From NCBI GenBank assembly GCA_934489735.1, contig CAKSSR010000004.1, positions 1-64,000 on the forward strand: a stretch of 64,000 bases of DNA, given 5' to 3'. The notes under the pieces are model-generated. The model saw only the letters and a program-made list of their open reading frames with translations, was not told the origin of the DNA and made no database searches. Shown here one piece after another: positions 48,651 through 57,231 of the stretch. The translations under genes and the position numbers were made by a program. The stretch's first letter is position 1, and every line of letters starts with the position of its first letter. The DNA is from an uncultured Eubacteriales bacterium. GTDB lineage: Bacteria; Bacillota; Clostridia; Oscillospirales; Acutalibacteraceae.

Positions 48651-49559
48651 TCATTCTATTACTCGGTAATAGTAATATTTTTCTCCGCTAAATCTTAAAC
48701 CTTTATCCTCAAATTCTTGGGGCATTCTACATCTATGATTTAACCAATGGGAAATCATATTATCTTTAACGCCATAAAAGCGCCCACACTCAGACATAGA
48801 TTTAAAATATCGTCCTTCACAAATAACTCCTCTATTTTTAGGATTTTCTTGCTCAATATACTCAGCTTTTACACCATAATACCCAAGACCACACTCTTTG
48901 TATTCTTCAGGCATAGGATATTCACCTCTTAGCCAAGGGGAAAGCGTCCCATGAGAATTTATGTTTAAAAATTCTCCACATTCTTTAACAGACGCAAATA
49001 TTTTTCCATTAAAAATAACAGGTTTGTTATGAGCTTCTACAGTTTTTGCGATAGATTCTGGTTTCTGTTTTCGCCCTGTAGACTTAATACGCAATTTCTC
49101 TTTGTGTTCATCTGTTAAATGACCACCTTTATTCCAAGGAGTACGCCCTTTTCCTGCTTCACTCAAATGCTGTCTCCATTCGGCTGTAATTTCGATGTTT
49201 TTCCTTGCTTCTGACATTTTACGTCTTGTCTCGTCAGTAAATTCAATAGCTGATTCCCCGCCTTTGGTACCATTATAACCAAATTTAGGTATATATGATT
49301 TATAAAAGTCAATCAATTCTTTTTCTTTTAAACTAGCTTCTTCTAAAGAAAGATTAGTAAAAAGAATTTCATGCTCAAAATTATCCCATCCATACTTTTG
49401 TATGGCAGCATAAAAATGGGAGTTATTTTTATAACATTGGCCATACTTGCCCCATCTCTTAGAAGCGGAACGACAAGTTATCCCAATATATGTTTTGTCG
49501 TTAAATTTATTTGTATGCTTATATACAATAAATTTTCTATCTTTAGCACTATTAACCAT
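48651..49559 (-). CDS. Free-standing GIY-YIG homing endonuclease
   Basis: 302 residues behind GGAGGAG. FIVYKHTNKFNDKTYIGITC (9-28) is the GIY-YIG core, ASKRWGKYG has the catalytic Arg, LSLEEASLKEKELIDFY the Glu. NUMOD3 repeats follow (FTDETRRKMSEARKN, AEWRQHLSEAGKGR, LTDEHKEKLRIKSTG). The C-terminus has two DNA-binding modules (IFASVKECGEFLNI and YFKSMSECGRFYGV, each ending MP-x-E-x2-x-x-GL). It lies between capsid and downstream head genes with no intron, so it probably cuts the capsid region of related phages. Confidence 0.9.
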   Translation of the reverse strand: MVNSAKDRKFIVYKHTNKFNDKTYIGITCRSASKRWGKYGQCYKNNSHFYAAIQKYGWDNFEHEILFTNLSLEEASLKEKELIDFYKSYIPKFGYNGTKGGESAIEFTDETRRKMSEARKNIEITAEWRQHLSEAGKGRTPWNKGGHLTDEHKEKLRIKSTGRKQKPESIAKTVEAHNKPVIFNGKIFASVKECGEFLNINSHGTLSPWLRGEYPMPEEYKECGLGYYGVKAEYIEQENPKNRGVICEGRYFKSMSECGRFYGVKDNMISHWLNHRCRMPQEFEDKGLRFSGEKYYYYRVIE

Positions 49560-49568
49560 TATACTCCT

Positions 49569-49643
49569 CCGTCAAAGAATATAATAAGCGAGTAATTTGA
49601 ACATGACGGTGTTCAAAAAGGTAGCTACTCCCTGTCCTCGCTT
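49569..49643 (-). ncRNA. Structured leader with RBS-contacting loop before the GIY-YIG gene
   Basis: On the minus strand AAGCGAG (49643-49637) pairs with CTCGCTT (49592-49586), closing a 58-base element. Inside are GTAGCTAC and a hairpin TTTGAAC/GTTCAAA (49617-49611 with 49602-49596) with the loop ACCGTCAT. CCGTCA of that loop (49609-49604) is complementary to TGACGG at 49574-49569, which overlaps GGAGGAG, the ribosome binding site at 49570-49564. This would be a pseudoknot that blocks translation. Confidence 0.6.
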
Positions 49644-49675
49644 TTCTTAACTTAGCTTAGAAAATAAAATTATTA

Positions 49676-50716
49676 TCAGTCAGTAATACGGTATACCCCT
49701 GCTTTAGCCGCCGTGGCGAAAACAGCTTCCCAATTCTTTCTCATCGTATAATTTTGGGTCAAGTCCCCGTTTTCGTAGAACTGGTTACTATTGGTTAGAG
49801 CATTACTCACAGCAACCTTAACTAGCTTATCAACAGCAGGAGACACCACAAACACAGTGTCATCGGGTAGGACTAGGCCACCGGCCTTGGCAGCAGCATT
49901 CTTTAGACGCATAACGTCATAACCATAAACATCCTTGATTAGCTCGATGGAACCACCATTGGCATCAAAATTGCCACGATAGCCCAGAGTAGAATCGGGT
50001 AGAACCTTCATCAGGGCGGTAGCAGAACCGACAATCATAGGACGAGAACCAGCATTGTAAACTTCAACAGTCTCAGCCATCTTGACTAGCTTGCCCATGT
50101 CGAAAGCACCGGTAACATTATAAGTGCCTTGAGGAATGGCGGCTAGACCAGTGGTTAGAGCGCCCAGAATATCAGCATACATAGACTGCTCGATAGCCAG
50201 AACGACACGGCGAATAAAGTCAACAATGTCTTCCTTGCCAGCCATGACACGATACATATCAACATATACAGTGACAATGTGTTCTACAGGAGAAATTACG
50301 ACATCAGCGGCGAAGTCCTTCTGACGATGGATGGTGCGTTCGCCAGTTCCGCCCTTAGAAACAGTGAAAAACTGATTAGGCATAATCTTAAACTTCACAA
50401 TGTCACCTAGAGAGACAAAACGTAGGTCAGCAATTAGGCCAATAGTGTCGGTTAGGATATTGGGCAGAATAGCATTGATAACGGCCTCGGTAACAGAGAA
50501 AAAGCTCCAACGATAAGAAGGATGAGACAGTAGAGCTTCGGTAGATAGACCTTCGGCATTCACACCAGACTTGGCATTGACTTCGGCAAAGAAAGCCTTG
50601 TTTAGCTTTTCATGATTCTCAGAAGTCTGAACAGCCTTATTGCAAAAATAATCTTGGAAAGCCACATAGCAATCAGTATTGCCAGCAGCGAAAGTTACAA
50701 TTTCCTGATTTAGCAT
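49676..50716 (-). CDS. Major capsid protein
   Basis: 346 residues with GC-richer, host-optimal-looking codons, a sign of high expression. The protein starts MLNQEIVTFAAGNTDCYVAF and carries features of HK97-fold capsid proteins: an N-terminal helix, a beta-rich E-loop region (VKFKIMPNQFFTVSKGGTGE), a spine helix (DIVDFIRRVVLAIEQSMYAD) and GSRPMIVGSATALMKVLPDS in the A-domain. Its place after protease/scaffold and a decoration-type gene supports this. It forms the head shell. Confidence 0.88.
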   Translation of the reverse strand: MLNQEIVTFAAGNTDCYVAFQDYFCNKAVQTSENHEKLNKAFFAEVNAKSGVNAEGLSTEALLSHPSYRWSFFSVTEAVINAILPNILTDTIGLIADLRFVSLGDIVKFKIMPNQFFTVSKGGTGERTIHRQKDFAADVVISPVEHIVTVYVDMYRVMAGKEDIVDFIRRVVLAIEQSMYADILGALTTGLAAIPQGTYNVTGAFDMGKLVKMAETVEVYNAGSRPMIVGSATALMKVLPDSTLGYRGNFDANGGSIELIKDVYGYDVMRLKNAAAKAGGLVLPDDTVFVVSPAVDKLVKVAVSNALTNSNQFYENGDLTQNYTMRKNWEAVFATAAKAGVYRITD

Positions 50717-50750
50717 ATTATCAAATCTCCTTTTCTATATTTAATTTTCC

Positions 50751-51293
50751 TTAGTTGGACTCGCACTGTAGCAGAGCGGTTTTCATAACGCCCATGCCCA
50801 CAGCGACTTCGTTAAAGCCAACAACAGAGAAGTAGGGCTTACCAGCGGCGGCAGCAGCAGAAGCGGCCACATACTTGCCGCCAGCGCCAACAGTGACATA
50901 CTTCTGAGCGGTAGTGGGCAGAGTGCCACCAACAAAGCAATTAGCATCAGCTTCGATAATATCGGTCTTGGGATTTAGATACTTTAGAGACATGGGACGG
51001 CCCTTTTCGTTGTAGAAGTAACGGGGGTCACTCATCATCTGCATTTCAATATTAGTGCCAACTTCGGGGGTATTAACTAGCCACACAGAGCCAGTAGTAT
51101 CAGCAGAGGCAGGAGCTACAGCATAGTTAAAAGCGGTAACAGTGCCATCGGTAGACTTGGTAATATCACCCAGAGTTACAAGTACACCATTATCTAGGTC
51201 AGCGTCAGCATAAATGCCAACACGATTAAAAGAATCTACATTAGTAGCAGCGCCACGCATCAGAGAAACGTAGCCGTGAGTATTGTTTGCCAT
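50751..51293 (-). CDS. Capsid decoration or minor head protein, 180 aa
   Basis: The protein (MANNTHGYVSLMRGAATNVD) is Ala/Gly/Thr-rich with many short strands (NGVLVTLGDITKSTDGTVTA, KPYFSVVGFNEVAVGMGVM). The gene shares GC-rich codon use with the capsid gene next to it, which suggests many copies in the virion. The family resembles small head proteins encoded before the capsid gene of some clostridial phages. Decoration of the shell is an inference. Confidence 0.65.
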   Translation of the reverse strand: MANNTHGYVSLMRGAATNVDSFNRVGIYADADLDNGVLVTLGDITKSTDGTVTAFNYAVAPASADTTGSVWLVNTPEVGTNIEMQMMSDPRYFYNEKGRPMSLKYLNPKTDIIEADANCFVGGTLPTTAQKYVTVGAGGKYVAASAAAAAGKPYFSVVGFNEVAVGMGVMKTALLQCESN

Positions 51294-51308
51294 ATTATAT
51301 AATCTCCT

Positions 51309-52184
51309 TTATGTTTTATTATGGGAAATTTTGTATTTATATACAGGAATTAAATAAATTTGTGGATATGAATCTTTTTCTATCCAATTCATTAAAGTCC
51401 TTTCACTGTGCCCCGTTATTCGAGAACATTCACAAATACTATTATATATTACCCCATTATAATATACCTGTTTTACTTTAAGTTCATAAAGTACATAATT
51501 AGAATTGCTATTCTTATATCTTAACCCTTTTCGCACAAATTCTTCAGGAATAAAACTTTTACCGCAAAGCCATCGAGCCATAACAGAATTATCTATATTA
51601 TAAAAATCTGCACAAACTTTAATACTTTCAAACTCCCTACCCTCACACAACACGGGTATTGCCGGAAATTTATTCCTTTTTCGATTGTGAGCTTCTTTAT
51701 TATTTTGATAATATTCTTTTAAACCTAAAGAAATCTTTTCTTTGTGTTCTTCGGTTAATTTTTCACCCTTGGTAGGACATGAGTGACCTTTTAGAGCTTC
51801 GCTCAAATGCTGTCTCCATTCTTCCGTAATTTCACGATTTTTTCTGGACTCAGACATTTTTTGTTTAGCTTCTTCGGTATGAACACAACCTGGGGAACCA
51901 TCGCCACCCTGAGTTAAATTATAGCCATTGTTCATAGAATCATAAAATTTTATCAATTCTCGTTCTTTGACATTGGCTTCTTCTAAGGTTAATCCCTTAA
52001 GCAAAACTTCGTGCTCAAAACCATCCCATCCATACTTTAAAATGGCATTATAAAATTTTTTATGTCGTTTATAACCATTGCCATGTTGCCACCGAGCTTT
52101 TACATCGCGTTTAGTTATTCCTACATATCTTTTACCATTTGTCTTATTTGTATGAACATAAACACAATAATTATTTTCAGTCAT
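51309..52184 (-). CDS. Free-standing GIY-YIG homing endonuclease
   Basis: 291 residues. YCVYVHTNKTNGKRYVGITK (6-25) is the GIY-YIG core with RDVKARWQHGNGYKRHKKFY after it and LTLEEANVKERELIKFYDS (Glu). NUMOD3 repeats follow (HTEEAKQKMSESRKN, EEWRQHLSEALKGH, LTEEHKEKISLGLKE). The C-terminus has EFESIKVCADFYNIDNS, WLCGKSFIPEEFVRKGL and a second variant module. It is a close relative of the gene at 48651. The two flank the capsid gene pair. Confidence 0.9.
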   Translation of the reverse strand: MTENNYCVYVHTNKTNGKRYVGITKRDVKARWQHGNGYKRHKKFYNAILKYGWDGFEHEVLLKGLTLEEANVKERELIKFYDSMNNGYNLTQGGDGSPGCVHTEEAKQKMSESRKNREITEEWRQHLSEALKGHSCPTKGEKLTEEHKEKISLGLKEYYQNNKEAHNRKRNKFPAIPVLCEGREFESIKVCADFYNIDNSVMARWLCGKSFIPEEFVRKGLRYKNSNSNYVLYELKVKQVYYNGVIYNSICECSRITGHSERTLMNWIEKDSYPQIYLIPVYKYKISHNKT

Positions 52185-52283
52185 AATTACCTACCTTACA
52201 ATTAAAGATGGGTGGCAAGTTTCTATCTCGCAAATCCATCATTAAGACGGAGGGTAACTATCCCTCAAATCTTATTGCTTTAA
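52185..52283 (-). ncRNA. Two-hairpin leader before the second GIY-YIG gene
   Basis: On the minus strand TAAGA/TCTTA encloses GAGGG-ATAGTTA-CCCTC (52266-52250). Next, GATGG/CCATC encloses GCGAG/CTTGC (52240-52207), with one G-U pair that works only on this strand. The loop context GGGATAGTTACC resembles GGGAGTAGCTACC in the leader at 49569, so the two elements may share an origin. The TATGACTG start follows with the site AAGGTAGG. Confidence 0.45.
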
Positions 52284-53006
52284 TTATAGTCTGTCCCAAA
52301 CAGAACCAGTCTTTTTAATTTCAACAGGGGCGCTCATGCGAGTAAAATCCCCTTCCTTGGTAGAAGCCTTGGACATCTTATCAAACACGGAAGCCTTAAC
52401 CTTATTAGCCCAAGCGTCCACAGCAGAAAATTCACAAGTCAGCCCCTCTTTACGAGATTCTTCAGCTTGGGCCTTATCCATAAACTTAGATACTTCGGAC
52501 ATAACAGCTTCAACCTTAGAGCCTCGTTCAGCTTCCATACAAGTTTGCTTAAAAGTCCGTAGGTCGGATAGTTCAATATCCTTTTCCTTCATAGACTTTT
52601 CATTCTCCATGATAATATTATCACGCTTTTCAATTTCGCTCTCAAGATTGGCAATTTTATCCATTGCTTCCTCTAGAGACATTTCTTCCTTTTCAGGCTC
52701 TACTTCTGCAAACTTTTGATATTGTTCAACATTTTCAGGCTCAGAGAACTTTCTAATATTATCAGTATCAATAAAATCTTGCTTGACTTCAATAACCTTA
52801 TCAGCAACAGTCATGCCATCTTCGGTTAGACTAAAATCAAGACGATATAGTTTACCATCACCGTCACGCAGAACAGCAAACTTTTTGTTATCTTCCTCAA
52901 ATACACCAACAATGCCATATTCCCAATGACGAGTTTCATCAATCTCATGCCATAGACGGCCCCACATATCACCAATATCTACAGCGCTAAATTCAATTTC
53001 AGCCAT
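52284..53006 (-). CDS. Nested scaffold protein from an internal start
   Basis: Within the protease gene, AAGGAGG (53018-53012) lies 5 bases before an in-frame ATG at 53006 (MAEIEFSAVDIGDM). This would make a separate 240-residue protein consisting of the scaffold part only. The arrangement matches lambda C and Nu3, where protease and scaffold share the 3' half of one gene. The strength of this internal site compared with background supports use, but expression is not shown. Confidence 0.6.
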   Translation of the reverse strand: MAEIEFSAVDIGDMWGRLWHEIDETRHWEYGIVGVFEEDNKKFAVLRDGDGKLYRLDFSLTEDGMTVADKVIEVKQDFIDTDNIRKFSEPENVEQYQKFAEVEPEKEEMSLEEAMDKIANLESEIEKRDNIIMENEKSMKEKDIELSDLRTFKQTCMEAERGSKVEAVMSEVSKFMDKAQAEESRKEGLTCEFSAVDAWANKVKASVFDKMSKASTKEGDFTRMSAPVEIKKTGSVWDRL

Positions 53007-53975
53007 TTTTTCCTCCTTCCCACCTTCATTGTCATCCAATTCAAGTTTCTTATAAATCTTTTCAATTTTATTTACAACGGTAGTCTCGTTCTCTTTCTTG
53101 GCATAACCAAGAGCAGAAGCAAGGCCGTCCCGGTTGTATACAAAAGTATCACCTTTAAGTTCCATAACTGGATACTTTAGATATTCAGATGGTGCTTCTT
53201 CCCAGCCATCCTCGACAAGCATATAGACAGCCTTAACAAGAGTAGCCTTGTTATCAGCCTCCATAATCTTATCTCTCATGGCCGTTTTATCCACTTCGCC
53301 CCATGCCTTATCAGACATGGCCTCTTTGGATTTATCAATCTTATAAATCTTAGCCATACTTGCAATACGCTCCTTGGCAAATTTCTTTAAAGGGGTGAGA
53401 TTATGTTCATTCAATCCACTAAAGTATGCAGTAGCTTTTTCTTGAGAAAACCGAACAAAAGATACGTCTGATTCAGGAATCGACGGACGAATTGCCTTGC
53501 CCAACGTGGTCACGCCCACAATAGTAAAAGACAATACTTTATCGTCCATATCTTTACCATTTTCGGTGTTACACTTCATCTCAATGCTGACTGCACGCTC
53601 ATTATCGACATCAAACATTTTGCAATAATCTTTCGCATAAATCTTTGAAATGACAGCAGTAGCATAAGCACGGGTGTATCCATCTTCATCTTCCACAAAT
53701 TCAATTTCTTGGTCTTTTGGGAAGAAACCGACAATATGCTCTTGCGGGTCATGCCCTTCTGCGTCTAGCCCCATAAAGTCCATTTTAACAACCATCCATT
53801 TGCCTAAGACAGTGCTTGCATTTTCGCGCAATACTTCTTCGGAAATTTTTAATTTATGGGAGTTAGGACGATTTGACATAAAGCCTACTTTAGCGATTGC
53901 AAACTCTTTTTCATCATAATCATCAAACTGGATTTGTTCAATATCCTCAACAGCAAAATCAATTAGCTTTTCCAA
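52284..53975 (-). CDS. Prohead protease fused to scaffold
   Basis: 563 residues. Residues 1-200 are an HK97-type serine protease: a His in LDAEGHDPQEHIVGFF near 74-78 and a Ser in RAVSIEMK near 130, the usual His/Ser pair. A linker covers 200-320. From 324 a second part starts with MAEIEFSAVDIGDMWGRLWH, then a long coiled coil (EMSLEEAMDKIANLESEIEK) typical of scaffolds. The hexapeptide EFSAVD occurs twice (about 327 and near 522). The protease matures the head and the scaffold guides capsid assembly. An internal start is listed separately. Confidence 0.8.
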   Translation of the reverse strand: MEKLIDFAVEDIEQIQFDDYDEKEFAIAKVGFMSNRPNSHKLKISEEVLRENASTVLGKWMVVKMDFMGLDAEGHDPQEHIVGFFPKDQEIEFVEDEDGYTRAYATAVISKIYAKDYCKMFDVDNERAVSIEMKCNTENGKDMDDKVLSFTIVGVTTLGKAIRPSIPESDVSFVRFSQEKATAYFSGLNEHNLTPLKKFAKERIASMAKIYKIDKSKEAMSDKAWGEVDKTAMRDKIMEADNKATLVKAVYMLVEDGWEEAPSEYLKYPVMELKGDTFVYNRDGLASALGYAKKENETTVVNKIEKIYKKLELDDNEGGKEEKMAEIEFSAVDIGDMWGRLWHEIDETRHWEYGIVGVFEEDNKKFAVLRDGDGKLYRLDFSLTEDGMTVADKVIEVKQDFIDTDNIRKFSEPENVEQYQKFAEVEPEKEEMSLEEAMDKIANLESEIEKRDNIIMENEKSMKEKDIELSDLRTFKQTCMEAERGSKVEAVMSEVSKFMDKAQAEESRKEGLTCEFSAVDAWANKVKASVFDKMSKASTKEGDFTRMSAPVEIKKTGSVWDRL

Positions 53976-54014
53976 CGTCTCACCTCACTTCCTTTTGTAA
54001 AATTATATAAAGGC

Positions 54015-54188
54015 TCAAGAAACCCCAAGCCTTTTAAGCACTTTTTCTAGTCTATTAGACTTTTTAAAATACACAGCTCCTTCATCAATATAAGAGGGCT
54101 TTATTCCTGCTTGCTGAATTTCAAAGGCCAGTTCTCCATCAGCCATAAAATACTTTTCTAAGTCAGAAGGTGTATCTCTAATAACCAT
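54015..54188 (-). CDS. Small hypothetical protein, 57 aa
   Basis: The ATG overlaps the stop of the gene upstream (TAATG), indicating coupled translation. MVIRDTPSDLEKYFMADGEL is followed by AFEIQQAGIKPSYIDEGAVY and FKKSNRLEKVLKRLGVS. Short adaptor-like proteins of this kind, with a F-x2-x-G-x-K-P-x-Y/F-I-x2-x-x-Y/W-F-x-K pattern, occur next to portal genes. Function unknown. It fills the gap before the protease gene. Confidence 0.6.
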   Translation of the reverse strand: MVIRDTPSDLEKYFMADGELAFEIQQAGIKPSYIDEGAVYFKKSNRLEKVLKRLGVS

Positions 54189-54694
54189 TACTTATCTTCT
54201 CCTAGAAGCCAAAAATCAGGAATGTCATGGTCATATACTGGACTGTTACCGTAGATATCAATTTTATCAGAAAGCAAGATTGCTTGTGCCGTGACCTTAT
54301 TCACATCTTGTAGCAGTTCCAATAGCTCAGAATAAACATGGATATCATTGTTTTCAAAAGCAATTTTGGAACAACCCATCATCATGCTTTGAAAACTAAT
54401 AATTTCCTTTTCAATTTCCTTTATAATTTCTGTAACAGAAGAATAATCTTTCTTCCCCTCGGGGGTGGCAGGGTATTCAACAGAAATATTATAATATTCT
54501 AAAGTAGTCTCTCCAATTTTATCGCTTAATTTTGGAAAATAATGAGCAAGCCCCTTATGAATCAAATCGGCAGATTGATTAAAAGCAAATTTTGTGCCTA
54601 AAACCGACACGCACCGGTCTAAAATACGATTTAGCCGAAAGCACTCACCGATTAGTTCCGTAATTGCATTTACAGTATTTTGTGTTACTAACAT
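54188..54694 (-). CDS. Helical head-region protein, ferritin-like pattern, 168 aa
   Basis: The protein is almost all helical in four stretches. LNRILDRCVSVLGTKFAFNQ, HKGLAHYFPKLSDKIGETTL, IISFQSMMMGCSKIAFENND and HVYSELLELLQDVNKVTAQA follow one another, and it ends DHDIPDFWLLGEDK. The His/Asp/Glu spacing recalls a Dps/ferritin-like bundle known next to portal genes of some clostridial phages. Metal ligands cannot be named with confidence. It could be a head-completion protein. Confidence 0.55.
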   Translation of the reverse strand: MLVTQNTVNAITELIGECFRLNRILDRCVSVLGTKFAFNQSADLIHKGLAHYFPKLSDKIGETTLEYYNISVEYPATPEGKKDYSSVTEIIKEIEKEIISFQSMMMGCSKIAFENNDIHVYSELLELLQDVNKVTAQAILLSDKIDIYGNSPVYDHDIPDFWLLGEDK

Positions 54695-54705
54695 ATTTTC
54701 ACCTT

Positions 54706-56277
54706 TTATTCAAGACTTTCTCTACTCATTTCACCCGAATCTGTAAGCGAAGTGCTTTCCTCTCTAGGTCTACCACCTTCGCCACCATTCTTTGTAGTGT
54801 TTACGTTGAGTAAAAGACTTAATTTATCAATCATTTCGCCAGCATGGCCCTCGCTTAAACTTTGGTCAAAATCTTGTGGAGCCATTCCTAGCGCAGAAGC
54901 ATAAGCAGAGCTATTTAATACAATACCCTTATCAGCCATTTTCAATAGTCTATCAAAACGATTAGCTCTGTCAAATTCATAGGCACAGCCATCAAAAATA
55001 AACTTGAACTTATACTTCTTAGTCAATTTATTAACAAAGAAATTCAAGAAATTTTGGAATTGACTGTACATAGGACGCATGATATTATATTGTTGTTCAA
55101 CAGCATACTGGATTTCGGCATTGCTCATGCGGTCAGAACTATAAATCACACGACTGATACCGCCGCCTTGACCAGCAGAAGTTTTAAGCTGATTTTCATA
55201 AATATTGGTATTGGTATCGTTATACTGATACATTTTAGTGTTTTCAGTAGGCATAGCGACAGCTTTAACATTGTCAGGAAGGCCAGACTTTACTTTACCC
55301 ATAAACACGCCCAAAGTAGCAGGTTTAATAGCAAACTGGTCAGCTTTTGTACCAGACTTAGCGTTATCAAACAAACGCAATTCACCAGCAAGAATGGCAT
55401 ACGCAGAAACTAAATCTTTGTTATACTGCAATTCTTCAATTTCATTGTTCCGAAGTGTAGATAGCATATATGGTGCAAGGAAAGGTGTAGTGTTAAAATT
55501 ACTCATGTTCATTTTCCACGCCCATGCACCTTGTTCAGGTGATGTCTGTGTCCACATGGCATAAGTACCTGTGCGTTCATTCAGCACATTTGAAGGGCGA
55601 TAGTTCAAAATGCCATCAGATTTTATAAAAACCTTATTATAATATTTCTTGAACGCAGGGTCAAAACCATCAATATCAACGCCAGCATTTAGGAAATAAG
55701 TCATATCCACGTCAAACAGCAAACCTTTTTCCCAATAACCAGTCAACATACAAAAATCTTGAGGCAGAAGTTGTAATGTGCATTTCATGCCTTTGTTGCC
55801 CCACTTGGTTTTCCTAAACCAATAATATCCAACTTCTGTAGTCATACACTGCTGTACAACACGTCTAAATTCAGCTTTATAATCAAACCCATTCAAAAAC
55901 TGATAGACACGTTGCTTGTCTTTTTTGTATTCGTCAGACTGATAGTCCTCGTCAGTAAAGGCATTTGTACAAACGATTTGGAGGTCAAAAGCTAAAACAT
56001 TTGCATAAGATTCCAAAGTTCTTGCAAAAATAATATCCCAATGCTTCATAAATTCTGTATAATCTTGCAGAGTAGAAGCATTCTCTTTATAAGACTTCAG
56101 GGCCTTACGCAAATCATTCATTGTAAACGGTTTTGCGGAATTATTAAGATTATTTAACAGTTGATTGCTCATCCAAGGCGAATAAAAGCCTTGCCCATAC
56201 TTTTCAGCCGTATAAATCGTTTCGGCAAAATTGATAACATCTTGAAGCTGAGATTGAGTTAATTTTTCCGTTGGCAT
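54706..56277 (-). CDS. Portal protein
   Basis: 523 residues between terminase and protease genes, the usual place. The fold is suggested by MKHWDIIFARTLESYANVLA, QQCMTTEVGYYWFRKTKWGN, then QLLPQDFCMLTGYWEKGLLF, and GGGISRVIYSSDRMSNAEIQ, which corresponds to the G-x-S/P-x3-L segment in other portals. The C-terminal tail (KNGGEGGRPREESTSLTDSG) is disordered and acidic, as usual for portals. The portal forms the DNA entry ring. Confidence 0.85.
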   Translation of the reverse strand: MPTEKLTQSQLQDVINFAETIYTAEKYGQGFYSPWMSNQLLNNLNNSAKPFTMNDLRKALKSYKENASTLQDYTEFMKHWDIIFARTLESYANVLAFDLQIVCTNAFTDEDYQSDEYKKDKQRVYQFLNGFDYKAEFRRVVQQCMTTEVGYYWFRKTKWGNKGMKCTLQLLPQDFCMLTGYWEKGLLFDVDMTYFLNAGVDIDGFDPAFKKYYNKVFIKSDGILNYRPSNVLNERTGTYAMWTQTSPEQGAWAWKMNMSNFNTTPFLAPYMLSTLRNNEIEELQYNKDLVSAYAILAGELRLFDNAKSGTKADQFAIKPATLGVFMGKVKSGLPDNVKAVAMPTENTKMYQYNDTNTNIYENQLKTSAGQGGGISRVIYSSDRMSNAEIQYAVEQQYNIMRPMYSQFQNFLNFFVNKLTKKYKFKFIFDGCAYEFDRANRFDRLLKMADKGIVLNSSAYASALGMAPQDFDQSLSEGHAGEMIDKLSLLLNVNTTKNGGEGGRPREESTSLTDSGEMSRESLE

Positions 56278-56303
56278 TTTGCACCTCCTTTCGTTTTATT
56301 TGA

Positions 56304-57224
56304 TTATAGTTTATCTAGTTGTTTAATGCAAAAATCTTGGAAAGCCCAATAAGAAGCAGGGCCAAAAGACCCGTCTACTTCAAGGTTATATCCAGCTTTC
56401 TTTAGTTTTTCTTGAACCCACTTAATATCACTGCCTTTATCATTTTTATACAAAGTTCGAGTGGGTTTTGCATTTGTAGTAGTCGTATTGTTATTCACAG
56501 TGGCTTTCTCCTTGACAATCAAATAAGCATTATCCATACGATTCTCAGTCATCGTATCGACTGTAGTTCCCTTATATTTCATATGGTAGGAACCACCGCC
56601 ATCTAATTTAATCACATCATAAAAGCCCATTGCAGAAAATTTTCGATATGCTTCACCGCTAGAAATCATATTACCCGTGCTAGACTTCCATCCCATAATA
56701 AAGACATTACTGTTATTCTTCTTTAACCCAACAAAAATATGCTTAGTGGCGTAAAGGGTGGAAGCATCCCAACCTTGCTTCCGAACATAAGTAGCAAACT
56801 TGACATCTTTCCCATTTCTCATAATGGGAACGCCAGAAACAGCATATTGATAAGAAAAATCAACATAGGTCAAGTCTAAAATTTTAGCTACGCCATTTTG
56901 AATAACAAATGTGGATACAGCCTTTTTGTAAAGCGGATTATTATAATTAAAATTCCCACTGTCAAAACAATACTTATTACCTTGAAATTTGCCCCTTTGT
57001 TGACATTCATACTTGCACGGGGCGTTAATCCCATCTATGTCACATACCAAATGACCAACAGGCAAAGTAAATAATTGCCCTTTTTCTTTGAACTTTGCAA
57101 AGAAATTGCCATTGGTATATGTAGAATCTTTTAAATTCTTTTTGTATTGTGTTTTCATTACAATACTTAGCTCATCTGGTGAGCATTCAATAATGTTCAC
57201 ATTATTTTGTTTATAATATTTCAT
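56304..57224 (-). CDS. Phosphodiester glycosidase-like protein with PG-binding domain
   Basis: 306 residues. Residues 40-245 resemble the NAGPA/phosphodiester glycosidase domain: VSTFVIQNGVAKILDLTYVD, KHIFVGLKKNNSNVFIMGWK, then the signature DVIKLDGGGSYHM near 208-220. The last 50 residues form a PG_binding_1 domain (KGSDIKWVQEKLKKAGYNLE, then VDGSFGPASYWAFQDF). It probably acts on cell-wall or surface glycan. Its place between terminase and portal genes rather than near the lysis or tail genes is odd. Confidence 0.75.
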   Translation of the reverse strand: MKYYKQNNVNIIECSPDELSIVMKTQYKKNLKDSTYTNGNFFAKFKEKGQLFTLPVGHLVCDIDGINAPCKYECQQRGKFQGNKYCFDSGNFNYNNPLYKKAVSTFVIQNGVAKILDLTYVDFSYQYAVSGVPIMRNGKDVKFATYVRKQGWDASTLYATKHIFVGLKKNNSNVFIMGWKSSTGNMISSGEAYRKFSAMGFYDVIKLDGGGSYHMKYKGTTVDTMTENRMDNAYLIVKEKATVNNNTTTTNAKPTRTLYKNDKGSDIKWVQEKLKKAGYNLEVDGSFGPASYWAFQDFCIKQLDKL

Positions 57225-57231
57225 TCTATCC

